Below, piece by piece: positions 41,876 through 52,453 of a stretch of DNA of 64,000 nucleotides. Position 1 is the stretch's first letter. The number at the start of each line of letters is the position of its first letter. Source of the stretch: Stappia sp. ES.058 (GTDB lineage Bacteria > Pseudomonadota > Alphaproteobacteria > Rhizobiales > Stappiaceae); contig NZ_LT629784.1 of assembly GCF_900105595.1 (NCBI RefSeq), positions 2,790,001-2,854,000 on the forward strand, given 5' to 3'. Below the pieces are notes generated by a model that ran no database searches, had not been told where the DNA came from, and saw nothing but the letters and a program-made list of their open reading frames with translations. Made by a program: the position numbers and the translations under genes.

Positions 41876-41893
41876 TATAAAGATATCTTTATA
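41876..41893. promoter_or_regulatory. Perfect 18-bp palindrome, operator of the methionine operon
   Basis: TATAAAGATATCTTTATA is its own reverse complement and stands 21 bases before the regulator's ATG. TTGAAT lies about 17 bases from TAAAGA within it, so it overlaps the probable -10 region. Size and symmetry fit an ArsR-family dimer. Confidence 0.8.
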
Positions 41894-42207
41894 CCTATAT
41901 CGGAGCAGATTCAAGGTCTGCGTGTCAGCCATTCCCACCGGCCGTCGGACATCGCACCCCATATGTGGACGACGAAGCTCCTCCGGGTGCACCAGGCCGT
42001 TCTTCCGGCGCAAATCGGACCCGATGGAAATCGATGAACCGCCGCGCATTCGCCCGTTTGATGCATTGCGGCGGAGCGTTGCGGCGACACTGCCGGTCTG
42101 CTGCACCAAAATGGCGACAGATCAAGGACTTGGAGCAAACCGGCTGGCGGCTCGGGCACGATGGCGCCGCAGAGCGAAGACCATTTCCGATGCGGTATCG
42201 ACCACGT
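41894..42207. other. Intergenic stretch without a supportable gene
   Basis: About 310 bases between the methionine operon promoter and the secreted hypothetical gene. It probably contains the promoter of the methionine operon at its left end. Several short frames cross it, none with a credible start or family resemblance. It may be a decayed gene. Confidence 0.4.
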
Positions 42208-42699
42208 TTATGAGCCCCCGCCCATACTCTCCGCTGGATAGAGCTGGACCGACCATCCCGGCCTACGGTCCTCGGCGGCCGGCGTCAGACAAATGACGCT
42301 TTGCGACGCCGTTTCCCAGCACATCCAGGTGCGATGGTGCACATGTTCTGGAGCCTGCCGCACAATGTCGTTCTCCTCGCGAAGCATGAACTGCAATGCG
42401 CCGAAGTCCTCCAGATGGCAAAGGGCTATCACCCCGCAGCCGATGTTAATGCCAATGTCTCCGAACGAGATGTAGTTGAGTTTATCATCGGCCCGCCCCG
42501 TGCGTTTTACGCAGAAAATTTCCTTGTAATCTTCTAGTACAACGCGTTCCGTGCATTCGTATCCAAAGGACAAGGCTCGGTCTATATTGACCTTCTTTTC
42601 GTTCCGGACATCAAATCCGGCAAATTCCGCTGCGTACAACGGCTGAACAAAAGGAAAGACAAGAAGGCCTGCAAACAAGATGGACTTCAGCAAATTCAT
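42208..42699 (-). CDS. Secreted small protein of unknown function
   Basis: A 163-residue protein not recognised. A clear signal peptide (MNLLKSILFAGLLVFPFVQP, cleavage near LYA-AEF) is followed by about 140 residues with six cysteines (YECTE, IFCVK, GCGVI, LCHLE, MCWET, VICLT), suggesting disulfides in the periplasm. Base composition is less GC-rich than the neighbours, which hints at acquisition or relaxed selection. No operon partner. Confidence 0.65.
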   Translation of the reverse strand: MNLLKSILFAGLLVFPFVQPLYAAEFAGFDVRNEKKVNIDRALSFGYECTERVVLEDYKEIFCVKRTGRADDKLNYISFGDIGINIGCGVIALCHLEDFGALQFMLREENDIVRQAPEHVHHRTWMCWETASQSVICLTPAAEDRRPGWSVQLYPAESMGGGS

Positions 42700-42878
42700 G
42701 ATGCCAGTTCCTTGATCTGCCTTTGCGTCAATGAAGCAGCGCGATCATTGCCTTGCAGTGTCCGTCATGCGCAAGAGAACCTCCGCCACCTGCGTGCCGG
42801 ATACCGGGGACGCCCAAGGCAATTGCCCCAAACACCGGCTTCGCCCGAGGCCGCCCAACGAGGGAGCGCCGTGAAACG

Positions 42879-45170
42879 TCAGAGCCCGTCATTGGGCGCG
42901 CTCCTGCCCTGCGGGCCCTGCCCCTCCTCCAGCGTTGGCACAACCGCACCGCCAATTGCCTTCTTCTCGGCTTCGGAGAATTCGCGCGGGTCGCTAGGAT
43001 CCTGCGACACGCGCACGGTGACCTGGCGGTGCGCGAAGTGGATGCCCTCGCGTTCGCACAGGTCCCGGATGCCGGCATAGACCACCTTGCGCAATTCGAA
43101 CTGGTCGCCCGGGCGCGTCATGAACTTGACGCGCACGATCATCGCCGAATCCTCCAGCGCCGTAACGCCCTGCGACTTCACCTGCTGCAGGAACTTCGGA
43201 CCGTAGTCGGGATGCTCGAGGAGCTGCTGCCCGAACTTCTTGATCAGCTTGCGCATTTTCTCCACGTCGGTGTCGTAGGTCACCCGGAAGGCGAGTTTCA
43301 TCACCGCCCAGTCGCGCGAGAAGTTTTTCACGAACTTGATCTCGCCGAAGGGGATGGTGTTGAGCGGGCCGTTGTGGTGGCGAAGCTGCATGGAGCGGAT
43401 CGATATCTTCTCCACAGTCCCCTTCACGTTGCCGATGTCGATGTATTCGCCCTTGCGAAAGGCATCATCGGCGAGGAAGAAGGCGCCCGAGAAGATATCG
43501 CGGATCAGGGTCTGCGCGCCAAAGCCCACCGCCAGGCCGACGACACCGGCACCGGCAAAGAGCGGCGCGATGTTCACACCCATGTGCGACAGGGCGATCA
43601 TGCCGACAGTCGCGACGATCGAGATCAGCAGGAAGTTCCGGAAAATCGGCAACAGGGTGGCCAACCGGCTTTCGCCGTGCCCGCCAATCTCGTGATCCTC
43701 GTCATTCTTGCCCGAAGCACCGCCTTCCTGCCGGATCTGATGGTCGATCGCCAGCGCAACGGCACGATAGGCCATGTGGCCAAGAAACAGGATGATGCCG
43801 ATTTCAAACAGGTTCGTGACGGGAGACGCGTCTCCAGTTAGCGGCACGCCCCAGGTGGCCATCAAATGCCCGACGGCGACAACGAGAGCGACAATCGCCG
43901 CGCCATGATCGAGGAGCCCGCGATAGGGACTGCGCGCGGCTTCCGCTTCCAGTGTTTCGGCCTGCGCCTGCGCGCGAACGGCATCGGGATCGACGCTCTC
44001 CCCGTCGCTCGCCGCCGCCCGCACCAGATCGCCGACGATCTTTTCCTGCAAATCCGCCCGGTCGAGCCGCGGCAGCAGCCATTTGTCGATCACAAGCAGC
44101 ATCAAGGAATAGAGAACGGCGAAGATCAGCAGGCTGAAGATCGGCGCGCCGACAAGCCCCATCGCCGCCGGCATATCGAGAAGCACCCGCAGGTTGGACA
44201 CCAGCATCGCGCCAAGAAAATACAGCACCGTTGCGGGCAGCCACACGAGGGTCAGCACCCGGCGCCATGCCGCAGATTGCGCGCGTCCGTCTTCCGGGCC
44301 GGCAACCAGTCCCGCCAAGGGTTTGCGGTAAGCGATTGCCACAATGGACAGGGCCAGGCATGTGAGGGTCGTGGTGGCGATCAGCGCCAACTTGTGGGCA
44401 TTCTCGTCAAGCCCCATCTCCGCCATCCAGGCGCACAGGCCGATCACCGCATAGGCAACCACCGCCACACCCATCAGCGACAAGTACAGACCGCGCGCAT
44501 CCTCGTCGCGAAGATGCAGCGGGCGGTGGACAGACGCGCCAGGCACCAGAATGTTGAGAAAGACGATCCTGACCAAGAGGATCGCAAGGACGGTTTCCAG
44601 GCCGGTCAGGGCTGACACACGCGACGGCGTATGAGCGGACACCCCCGTCAGCACGACGCCCCCCGCGACGACCGCGAAAACAACCAGCGCAAGCCCCATC
44701 ACTGCGGCGCGGGTGAACAGAAAGCCGATCCTGACAGCACGACCGGACGGCGCGAGATCATAGGCCCCCAGGAACCTGTGGTGCCCCCAGCGTTCCGTCA
44801 GCGTGAGCGCGGCCGCGCCAGCGACGATCGAGATCAGGAGAACGACGACCGTTTTGAAAAGCCATCCCAAGGTGCCGTCGGGCGAATGTTCCAGGAGTGC
44901 TTGCGTGGCAAGCTGCGGGAAGGCATCAAGCGACTGCAGGGCACGGCCGAAGGCGTCGCGCGCCTCGAACGCCAGAGCCCGGTAGTCGACACCCCCCATT
45001 GAGGCGCCTGCACCGGCGGACCCGGCGACGGCCGCAGGCGCGGGGGAAGGGCCTTGAGGAGCGGTCGTTTGCGCCTGGGTCGCAAACGACCCGAACACCA
45101 GAAACGCAAGCACGAGAAACCGCACCACGGCGAACCCGCGGCAACGCTTCGATCCAGAACCACATGTCAT
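42879..45170 (-). CDS. Large MscS-family mechanosensitive channel
   Basis: A 763-residue inner-membrane protein. It has a signal-like N-terminus (FLVLAFLVFGSFATQAQ), a periplasmic segment, and about 10 further membrane helices. The MscS pore and beta domain follow near residues 560-700: LFAGAGVVGLAVGFGAQTLI (Gly/Ala-rich pore helix), DIFSGAFFLADDAFRKGEYI and RSMQLRHHNGPLNTIPFG. Such channels open under osmotic downshock. Start chosen at MTCGSGSKRC; longer frames lack a signal sequence. The exact start is uncertain. Confidence 0.88.
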   Translation of the reverse strand: MTCGSGSKRCRGFAVVRFLVLAFLVFGSFATQAQTTAPQGPSPAPAAVAGSAGAGASMGGVDYRALAFEARDAFGRALQSLDAFPQLATQALLEHSPDGTLGWLFKTVVVLLISIVAGAAALTLTERWGHHRFLGAYDLAPSGRAVRIGFLFTRAAVMGLALVVFAVVAGGVVLTGVSAHTPSRVSALTGLETVLAILLVRIVFLNILVPGASVHRPLHLRDEDARGLYLSLMGVAVVAYAVIGLCAWMAEMGLDENAHKLALIATTTLTCLALSIVAIAYRKPLAGLVAGPEDGRAQSAAWRRVLTLVWLPATVLYFLGAMLVSNLRVLLDMPAAMGLVGAPIFSLLIFAVLYSLMLLVIDKWLLPRLDRADLQEKIVGDLVRAAASDGESVDPDAVRAQAQAETLEAEAARSPYRGLLDHGAAIVALVVAVGHLMATWGVPLTGDASPVTNLFEIGIILFLGHMAYRAVALAIDHQIRQEGGASGKNDEDHEIGGHGESRLATLLPIFRNFLLISIVATVGMIALSHMGVNIAPLFAGAGVVGLAVGFGAQTLIRDIFSGAFFLADDAFRKGEYIDIGNVKGTVEKISIRSMQLRHHNGPLNTIPFGEIKFVKNFSRDWAVMKLAFRVTYDTDVEKMRKLIKKFGQQLLEHPDYGPKFLQQVKSQGVTALEDSAMIVRVKFMTRPGDQFELRKVVYAGIRDLCEREGIHFAHRQVTVRVSQDPSDPREFSEAEKKAIGGAVVPTLEEGQGPQGRSAPNDGL

Positions 45171-45353
45171 TGATTTCAGTCCCACCCACGCAAGCGACCG
45201 GACATCGACCGCTCTTGACGAGACACTAGCCGCCGCTGATGCGGAAACCAAGCGAGCACGGCCGCAAATGCCGGGTCTTGCCGTGAGCATGTGGACGCGC
45301 CGCCTTGCAAATCCGGACCCTGCGCCCGGCACCGCAGGCGGTGTTCGCAAACG

Positions 45354-46427
45354 TCAGCTCGCCAGGCGGCCCTGCCACTGATCGAGCAGCGTACGTGCGG
45401 ATTGCGGGAAGATGCCCTTGTAGCGGGCAACCACCTTGGCACGTTCCGTTTCCGGCAGCCGGTAACGCCACGGACCGATCGTCAGGAGCTTGTCCACGGT
45501 CGACACGCTCAACCCGCAGGCCTTTGCGACGATCAGGAACGGGTCGGTGTCGAGACGCACCATCCAGTGCTTGGCCTCTTCCAGCCCGATATCTCCCAGC
45601 ATCGCGAACACCGCCACGACTTCGGCGAACCGGTCGTCTTCGGCAAATCGCAAAAGGGTCTGTTCGTCGAGTCCGGGACCGCGGGCCACCGCGAGGACAC
45701 GGCCCATGGCGGTTTCGAAGTCATAACGTTGCAGCCAGAACTCATTCGACAGACGTTGCGCGGCAGCCTTCGCGGCCGCCGGCAGCGCCTCGTCGCCGGA
45801 ATTGGCGGCCTCGAACAGGCGGATGCGCACACGTTCGCCCGCCAATTCCGCCAGACGGGAGATTTCGTGTTCCTGCAGGTCGCCGCGCTCCGCCAGCGCC
45901 AGTTGCAGATCATCGTCAATCCCGGCGGCATCCATCAAACGCGACACGCCGCGAGACGACAGGCTTGCTCCGGCGTTTTCCGCGATCGCCCGTTTCACCG
46001 GCACACCGCCTTCCTCGACAAGAACATCCGTCACCAGTTCGGAGAGGATCTCCCGCGTGGCGATCGCCATGCGATGATCGTCGCCGCAGTCGCGGGCAAT
46101 CTCGATGAGATCGACATCGCGAAGCATTGTGGAGCGTTCCAGCAACGGTCGGGCAACGGATATTTCATCCTGAGCGAGCCGAAGCACGGTTTTTTCCGGC
46201 GCGCGACGCAGTTTCGCAAGGCGGTCTGCGATGAACTCGCGCGCCTGCGCTTCAACCATGTCCGACAAACGCACCAGCACCTGGTCGTAGGTTTCGATCT
46301 GTTCGTCTGAACAGGTCTCCGAGGTGAACGAAAACAGCGTCGCGACATTCCGCGCCAGCTCGTTGCGCCGGGACATATCGTCGTCCAGCGCCAAGGCCTC
46401 GAAGTTTACAAGCTCCGTATTCGCCAT
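45354..46427 (-). CDS. DUF2336 domain protein, copy 2
   Basis: A 357-residue helical protein with the DUF2336 pattern: RRNELARNVATLFSF, VRLSDMVEAQAREFIADRLA, EISVARPLLERSTMLRDVDL, and LAIATREILSELVTDVLV-like segments. It is distantly similar to the protein at 33625-34701, sharing layout rather than long identities. Function is unknown. The start MANTELVNFE was preferred over an ATG three codons upstream because AAGG is better spaced. The upstream region is AT-rich. Confidence 0.8.
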   Translation of the reverse strand: MANTELVNFEALALDDDMSRRNELARNVATLFSFTSETCSDEQIETYDQVLVRLSDMVEAQAREFIADRLAKLRRAPEKTVLRLAQDEISVARPLLERSTMLRDVDLIEIARDCGDDHRMAIATREILSELVTDVLVEEGGVPVKRAIAENAGASLSSRGVSRLMDAAGIDDDLQLALAERGDLQEHEISRLAELAGERVRIRLFEAANSGDEALPAAAKAAAQRLSNEFWLQRYDFETAMGRVLAVARGPGLDEQTLLRFAEDDRFAEVVAVFAMLGDIGLEEAKHWMVRLDTDPFLIVAKACGLSVSTVDKLLTIGPWRYRLPETERAKVVARYKGIFPQSARTLLDQWQGRLAS

Positions 46428-46669
46428 GATCAACATCGCCTTGCTTTGGTATAAGACTTCATGATTCGATGAATACCACGACCCGAATGAACAAAAATAA
46501 ATCCACTTCCATAGATACTGATATTTATTTGAGACGCATTAAAACAAAATTGTCGGCAGTTTTTGCTAAAGTTTGAAGCAACCGTCCTGTCACCAAATGA
46601 CATGCCCGGTCATCTGCGCGAAAACGCGCATTCGACACAGTGCGTTGCGAGAACCTCCGGGAGGAACGA

Positions 46670-47173
46670 ATGAACCGAGCCTCGACAAAATTGCCAAGAG
46701 CGGGCGAGAAACGACTGGCAAAAGATCCGTCAGAAATGCCTGTGGAGGCCGGTCTCGTTTTCATCGGCCATCTTGAAACGCCCTGGGAGACACCGCAGGA
46801 CTGCCCGCGCAACGGTCGCGCCAGCGACGCGATCTGCCATGTCCACGTCAAGGAGCCGTTTCGCGAGGGGCTGGCGTCCGTCGAGACCTGCAGCCATCTT
46901 TATCTGCTTTACTGGATGCACCACGCGCGCCGCGACCTGATCGTGCAGGCGCCGTCCTTTGCCGACAGCCCCCATGGCAGCTTCGCTCTGCGCTCGCCGA
47001 TCCGGCCCAACCCGGTCGCATTGTCCGTGGTGGAACTGCTCGCCATGCGCCCGGACGGCTTCGACGTGCGCGGGCTGGATTGCGTCAACGGCACGCCACT
47101 TGTCGACATCAAGCCCTATTTCGCCGGCACCGACAGCATTCCGCACGCCCGTGTCGGCTGGCGCGAGGGATAG
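46670..47173 (+). CDS. trmO: tRNA (N6-threonylcarbamoyladenosine(37)-N6)-methyltransferase TrmO
   Basis: SAM-dependent tRNA methyltransferase of 167 residues. Family motifs visible are GHLETPWETPQDCPRNGR near the start (the usual G-x-x-x-T/S-P-W segment), VETCSHLYLLYWMHHARRDL, and RSPIRPNPVALSVVELL, followed by LDCVNGTPLVDIKPYF. It is shorter than E. coli TrmO, lacking the C-terminal extension, as is common in this family. GGGAGG precedes the ATG. It converges with a gene remnant. Confidence 0.88.
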   Translation: MNRASTKLPRAGEKRLAKDPSEMPVEAGLVFIGHLETPWETPQDCPRNGRASDAICHVHVKEPFREGLASVETCSHLYLLYWMHHARRDLIVQAPSFADSPHGSFALRSPIRPNPVALSVVELLAMRPDGFDVRGLDCVNGTPLVDIKPYFAGTDSIPHARVGWREG

Positions 47174-47218
47174 ACCCGCCCCTTCCGCACGGAATGTCGG
47201 ACGGGCGGGTTCGCGCCG

Positions 47219-47578
47219 CTAAGCCGCGCGAAACCTCGCGCCGGCAAACGACCGCAGACCGGTGCCAAGCGCATGGGTGGCAGGTGCCGCCGGCGCTTCC
47301 ACGAAAAGCGAGACAAGCAGCGCCAGCGCCGCCAGTCCGGCGATCACGAGCCAGGCGGCGGCAATCCAGACCTGCCGTTTTCGCCAGACCCGGGCCATCA
47401 TCAGCACCCCGACCCAGCCACAAAAGATGATTTCCGCCACGATCGACCAATAGGCGCCGTCCATGAACGGCTGTCCGAGGAAGGGCGGGAGCATCGTCAG
47501 ATTGGCCGCATATTGCGCCAGGCCGACAGGGAAGCCGAGACCGGACTCATCAGACACAGCCACATTGATTTGCACCAT
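47219..47578 (-). pseudogene. Truncated acyltransferase-3 (OafA-like) remnant
   Basis: A 119-codon frame contains YAANLTMLPPFLGQPFMDGA then YWSIVAEIIFCGWVGVLM, closely resembling the central part of acyltransferase-3 membrane enzymes (ANLTMLP-x-F-G-x-P-x-DG-x-YW-L-x-E-I-F-Y). The family is normally 350 residues or more with about 10 helices. Here the upstream part, including the catalytic His-containing helix, is missing because oxyR begins 22 bases away, and the downstream part ends early in a GAxFRAA tail. It is best read as a deletion remnant. Confidence 0.75.
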
Positions 47579-47579
47579 C

Positions 47580-47595
47580 GATAAGAATATCTATC
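47580..47595. promoter_or_regulatory. Possible OxyR autoregulatory site
   Basis: GATAAGAATATCTATC has GATA and TATC arms around an AT-rich core, five bases before the oxyR ATG. ATA-N-TAT dyads of this type fit LysR-family binding. Its closeness to the start codon is unusual. Confidence 0.4.
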
Positions 47596-47599
47596 TAGG

Positions 47600-48544
47600 A
47601 TGCTCACGCTCAGACAACTTCGCTATTTCGACGCGCTCGCCCATCACCTGCACTTCGGCCGTGCCGCGGACGCCGTCGCCGTCTCGCAGCCGGCCCTGTC
47701 GATGCAGATACGCGAGCTTGAGGCAACGCTTGGCATCGCTCTTGTCGAACGCCAGCCCAATGCGATCCGCCTGACCGAGCAGGGCCGCGAGATCGCCCGG
47801 CGAGCGGCTCGGATCCTTTCCGAAACACGCGATCTGCTCGACTACGGTCGCCATGCCCGCGAAGTTCTGACGGGATCGCTGCGCCTCGGCATCATTCCCT
47901 CCATCGCCCCCTATCTTCTGCCACGCGTGCTGCCCGTCCTGACGCAGGCCTATCCCAATGTCGACCTGCAGATGCGCGAAACGCTGACGCAGGGTCTGTT
48001 GAGCGAACTGGCGCAGGGAAACCTCGACGTGATCCTGGCGGCGCTTCCGCTCGAGGGGAACGACATTGAAACCCGCGCGCTGTTCGACGACCGCTTTTTG
48101 CTGGCGGTTCGCAATCACCCCGACCTCGACGAGCGCACACGCATCGCCCCGACGAGCATCGACGGATCGACGCTTCTTCTGCTGGAGGAAGGCCACTGCC
48201 TGCGGGACCAGGCCTTGAACTACTGCGAGGGTGTGCGCCCGGAAGGGCGCTCCACATTCGGCGCGACAAGTCTGTCCACTGTCATGCAGATGGTGGCGGC
48301 CGGATATGGCGTCACGCTGCTTCCCGAGCTTTGCGCCTCCGTCGAGGTGCGGGACGACCGGGTCAGCCTCTTGCGCTTTACGGATCCGCAGCCGCAACGC
48401 AGCGTCGGCCTTGCCTGGCGCCGGTCGTCGCCGCGCAGACAGGACTTCGACGCGCTCGGCGATTGCATCCTCGATGCGCTTGAGCGGCCACTCGCCATTC
48501 CCCGCATTCCGGACACCGCCGAAGCTGGCATCTTGACATTATAG
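47600..48544 (+). CDS. oxyR: Hydrogen-peroxide-responsive regulator OxyR
   Basis: LysR-family activator of 314 residues. The N-terminal helix-turn-helix is LRYFDALAHHLHFGRAADAV then AVSQPALSMQIRELEATLG. The redox switch is intact: C200 in LEEGHCLRDQAL and C209 in NYCEG, at the same spacing as C199/C208 of E. coli OxyR. The effector domain ends in LAWRRSSPRRQDF. No katG or ahpCF gene lies beside it in this window. The next gene, a LuxR-type regulator, starts 25 bases later. Confidence 0.92.
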   Translation: MLTLRQLRYFDALAHHLHFGRAADAVAVSQPALSMQIRELEATLGIALVERQPNAIRLTEQGREIARRAARILSETRDLLDYGRHAREVLTGSLRLGIIPSIAPYLLPRVLPVLTQAYPNVDLQMRETLTQGLLSELAQGNLDVILAALPLEGNDIETRALFDDRFLLAVRNHPDLDERTRIAPTSIDGSTLLLLEEGHCLRDQALNYCEGVRPEGRSTFGATSLSTVMQMVAAGYGVTLLPELCASVEVRDDRVSLLRFTDPQPQRSVGLAWRRSSPRRQDFDALGDCILDALERPLAIPRIPDTAEAGILTL

Positions 48545-48568
48545 CCGCCCCGCGTCGCAATCGCCGGC

Positions 48569-49198
48569 ATGATCGCAGGCTCCGACTTTTCCGACGTCAG
48601 CGGCATTGCCGTGCTTTTCCGGGTTCTGGACACGCAGGCGCGGGCGGCCTTCGTCCTTGACCGGGTGGCCAGGGTCGTCGTGCAGAACGAATTTGCCCGG
48701 CACCTGAGACAGACGAAAAACCTGTTCACACCCGGCGAACGCACCGGCGACCGGCTGGAGTTCGTCAACCCGATCGCCCAGCGCGGGTTTTCCGGCGCCC
48801 TCTCCGCATTGCTAGAGCCAACCGGCAGCACCAAACAGGCCGTCGACCTGACGATGGCGACAGCCGCGCGTCCATTGCTTGCCGAACTCCATCCCGTCGC
48901 CCTGCCCTCCGCCGGGGCCTGCGGGCGGGCACCGGCTGAAACCGGCGCGGTGTTGATCCTGACCCATCTTGACCTGGTTCCCGCCGCGCTTGGCGCCCGC
49001 CTTGCGCTGGTGTTTTCGCTCACGGTGCGCGAGACCGCCGTCGCCTCGTCGCTCGCCTCTCCGATGACGGAAACCGAGATCGCAGACACACTCAACATCA
49101 GTGCGAACACGCTGCGCACCCATCGCAAGATGATCTACGCCAAACTGGGGGTTTCAAGCCGCGCGGAATTTACGGCCCTGATGGCGCGGCTGGTCTGA
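48569..49198 (+). CDS. LuxR-type helix-turn-helix regulator with unassigned sensor region
   Basis: A 209-residue protein. The C-terminal 60 residues form a GerE/LuxR DNA-binding domain (LTVRETAVASSLASPMTETE, then IADTLNISANTLRTHRKMIY and AKLGVSSRAEF). The N-terminal 140 residues resemble a small PAS-like region (FVLDRVARVVVQNEFARHLR) but lack a receiver domain. The ribosome site is weak, so it may be read through from oxyR. Target and signal are unknown. Confidence 0.78.
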   Translation: MIAGSDFSDVSGIAVLFRVLDTQARAAFVLDRVARVVVQNEFARHLRQTKNLFTPGERTGDRLEFVNPIAQRGFSGALSALLEPTGSTKQAVDLTMATAARPLLAELHPVALPSAGACGRAPAETGAVLILTHLDLVPAALGARLALVFSLTVRETAVASSLASPMTETEIADTLNISANTLRTHRKMIYAKLGVSSRAEFTALMARLV

Positions 49199-49207
49199 GG
49201 GCGAACC

Positions 49208-49528
49208 ATGCAGCGCGGCGGCGGAACCAGGCGGCAAAAGGACATTCGCAAGCACCTCGGGCTGCTTGCTCCGCGCATTCCGTATGCCGATGCGGAACCG
49301 GTGATCGAGGCGGCGCTCGCCGGCCATCTGCGCCATCTGCCGCCGTCGATCGCCCTGTGGCAGGCGCTTGCCTCCCATGTGCGCCATCGGCACACCGACT
49401 ACGACACCCTGCTCGACGAGGGCTATGACCGCGATGCGGCCCGCTTTTTCGTCATCGACGAGATGAACGCCGTGCTGGAGCACTGGGGATCGGCGCGCCG
49501 GGTCACGTCCGTGGACGACGAGGTCTGA
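49208..49528 (+). CDS. DUF2293 family protein
   Basis: A small cytoplasmic protein of 106 residues. The pattern RRQKDIRKHLGLLAPRIPYA, then HVRHRHTDYDTLLDEGYDRD and AARFFVIDEMNAVLEHWG matches DUF2293, a family of unknown function common in alphaproteobacteria. It starts nine bases after the LuxR-type gene and ends four bases from the convergent MOSC gene. Confidence 0.8.
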   Translation: MQRGGGTRRQKDIRKHLGLLAPRIPYADAEPVIEAALAGHLRHLPPSIALWQALASHVRHRHTDYDTLLDEGYDRDAARFFVIDEMNAVLEHWGSARRVTSVDDEV

Positions 49529-49532
49529 CGGT

Positions 49533-50150
49533 TCAGCGATACAGCCAGTGCTCCGGAACGTGGGCGACCACCTCCTCGCCGGGACGGATGACGCCGGGAC
49601 GCTCGACATAGGCGACAAGACCGCGCTGGCGCCTGGCCAGTTTGGCGAACAAGAGATCGAGGCCTTCGCGATCCGGGTATTGCGCGGCAATCGCACCGCC
49701 GGCGATCCGGCAGGGGGTGTTGTCGCCATCGACCCGCAACACCACCCCGCCGGCAAAGACGAGACGCGTGCGCGGCGGAAGCAGCGTCAGGCGCGGCAAC
49801 CCCTCGATGAGCACATTGGCCCCGATCCAGCCGGCGTCGATGCGCGCGATTTCCATCGCCTCGGCGATGGCGGCGAGTTCTTCTGTCGACACAAGGGAGA
49901 TCTGGCGCTCGTTGCACATTTCCGTGCCGCGTGCATACCAGGGCTCGCGCCCGCCCGACTTTCGGGTGAAGCCGCCATGGCGGTCGCCGGCGATCCCCTC
50001 GAACCCGACCTTGAGGGCGGCCGTCCATCGCGTCTGGAAGTCCTCCGCATCCGGCGTGGCGTACGCTTTCGCCACCAGACCCGCGACCTTGCGCGCCGGC
50101 ACGATCTCCAGTTCGTCCACCTGTTCCCGCCCGAAAAGATCCGCCGTCAT
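49533..50150 (-). CDS. MOSC domain protein
   Basis: A 205-residue protein with a MOSC beta-barrel, related to the C-terminal domain of molybdenum-cofactor sulfurases. Visible are VGFEGIAGDRHGGFTRKSGG, EMCNERQISLVSTEELAAIA, IGANVLIEGLPRLTLLPPRT and the candidate sulfur-carrier Cys in DGDNTPCRIAGG. Stand-alone MOSC proteins are thought to handle sulfur for metal cofactors or detoxification. Start at MTADLFGREQ is preferred; a start 16 codons earlier is possible. Confidence 0.85.
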   Translation of the reverse strand: MTADLFGREQVDELEIVPARKVAGLVAKAYATPDAEDFQTRWTAALKVGFEGIAGDRHGGFTRKSGGREPWYARGTEMCNERQISLVSTEELAAIAEAMEIARIDAGWIGANVLIEGLPRLTLLPPRTRLVFAGGVVLRVDGDNTPCRIAGGAIAAQYPDREGLDLLFAKLARRQRGLVAYVERPGVIRPGEEVVAHVPEHWLYR

Positions 50151-50271
50151 GCCGCGATGCCCTCTGCTTGCGGCAACACGCGCCGCCGGTTTGCTCAATG
50201 TGCTTCTTTAAAGACGAAACCGCCCGGAAAGAAAACCCGGACCCGCAGGCGGGAAGCGCCGTGCGCCCGCA

Positions 50272-50301
50272 AACGAAAACGGCGGGCCCTGGGGACCCGC
50301 C
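50272..50301 (-). terminator. Rho-independent terminator of ettA
   Basis: On the minus strand GGCGGG pairs with CCCGCC, extended by partly complementary loop bases, and is followed by GTTTTCGTTT. It starts about 36 bases after the ettA stop. Confidence 0.75.
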
Positions 50302-50336
50302 GCCTGCATGTCTTGAAAGACCACGCCGGACACGCG

Positions 50337-51992
<1,656 letters not shown>

Positions 51993-52195
51993 AGGTGCCT
52001 GCCACTCCGCTGATACAGGTGAGGGGAAACTGGGGGTTGTCTTAGTCGAAGCGCAGCCCGGGAGCAAGGCCCGCCCCACAGCGATCCGCGCCGAACGGCG
52101 ATCGATGTCGGCTCTGCGGGCCGATGCGTTTACCCACCGTTCACCTTGCCGCGTCAGGATCGCGACGGGCTGGGCAAACCCCAAGGATGTGTGTC

Positions 52196-52453
52196 ATGCG
52201 TCTTCCTCGATCCGCCGGCGTTGCCGGCATTCTTGCACTCGCGCTGATGGTGAGCGCCTGCGGCTCGAACCGTTTCGAGCGTGGTGTGACGGGCGGCGCC
52301 ATCGGCACCGCCGCCGGCGCCGGTGTCATGGCGATCGCCGGCGGTCCGGTTCTGGCCGGTGCGGCGGCTGGAGCCGTCGGCGGCGCGGCCATCGGCGCGC
52401 TCACCAACGAATGCCAGATCGACCTCGGGCCGCAGCGGCCGAACGGCTGCTGA
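52196..52453 (+). CDS. Small lipoprotein with glycine-zipper segment
   Basis: An 85-residue lipoprotein. The signal ends in LALALMVSAC with a good lipobox (VSAC). The mature part contains GGAIGTAAGAGVMAIAGGPV then LAGAAAGAVGGAAIGALT, a glycine-zipper membrane segment of the kind found in small outer-membrane proteins, and two further Cys. AAGGA lies about 9 bases before the ATG. Function is unknown; envelope stability or stress is typical for relatives. Confidence 0.8.
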   Translation: MRLPRSAGVAGILALALMVSACGSNRFERGVTGGAIGTAAGAGVMAIAGGPVLAGAAAGAVGGAAIGALTNECQIDLGPQRPNGC

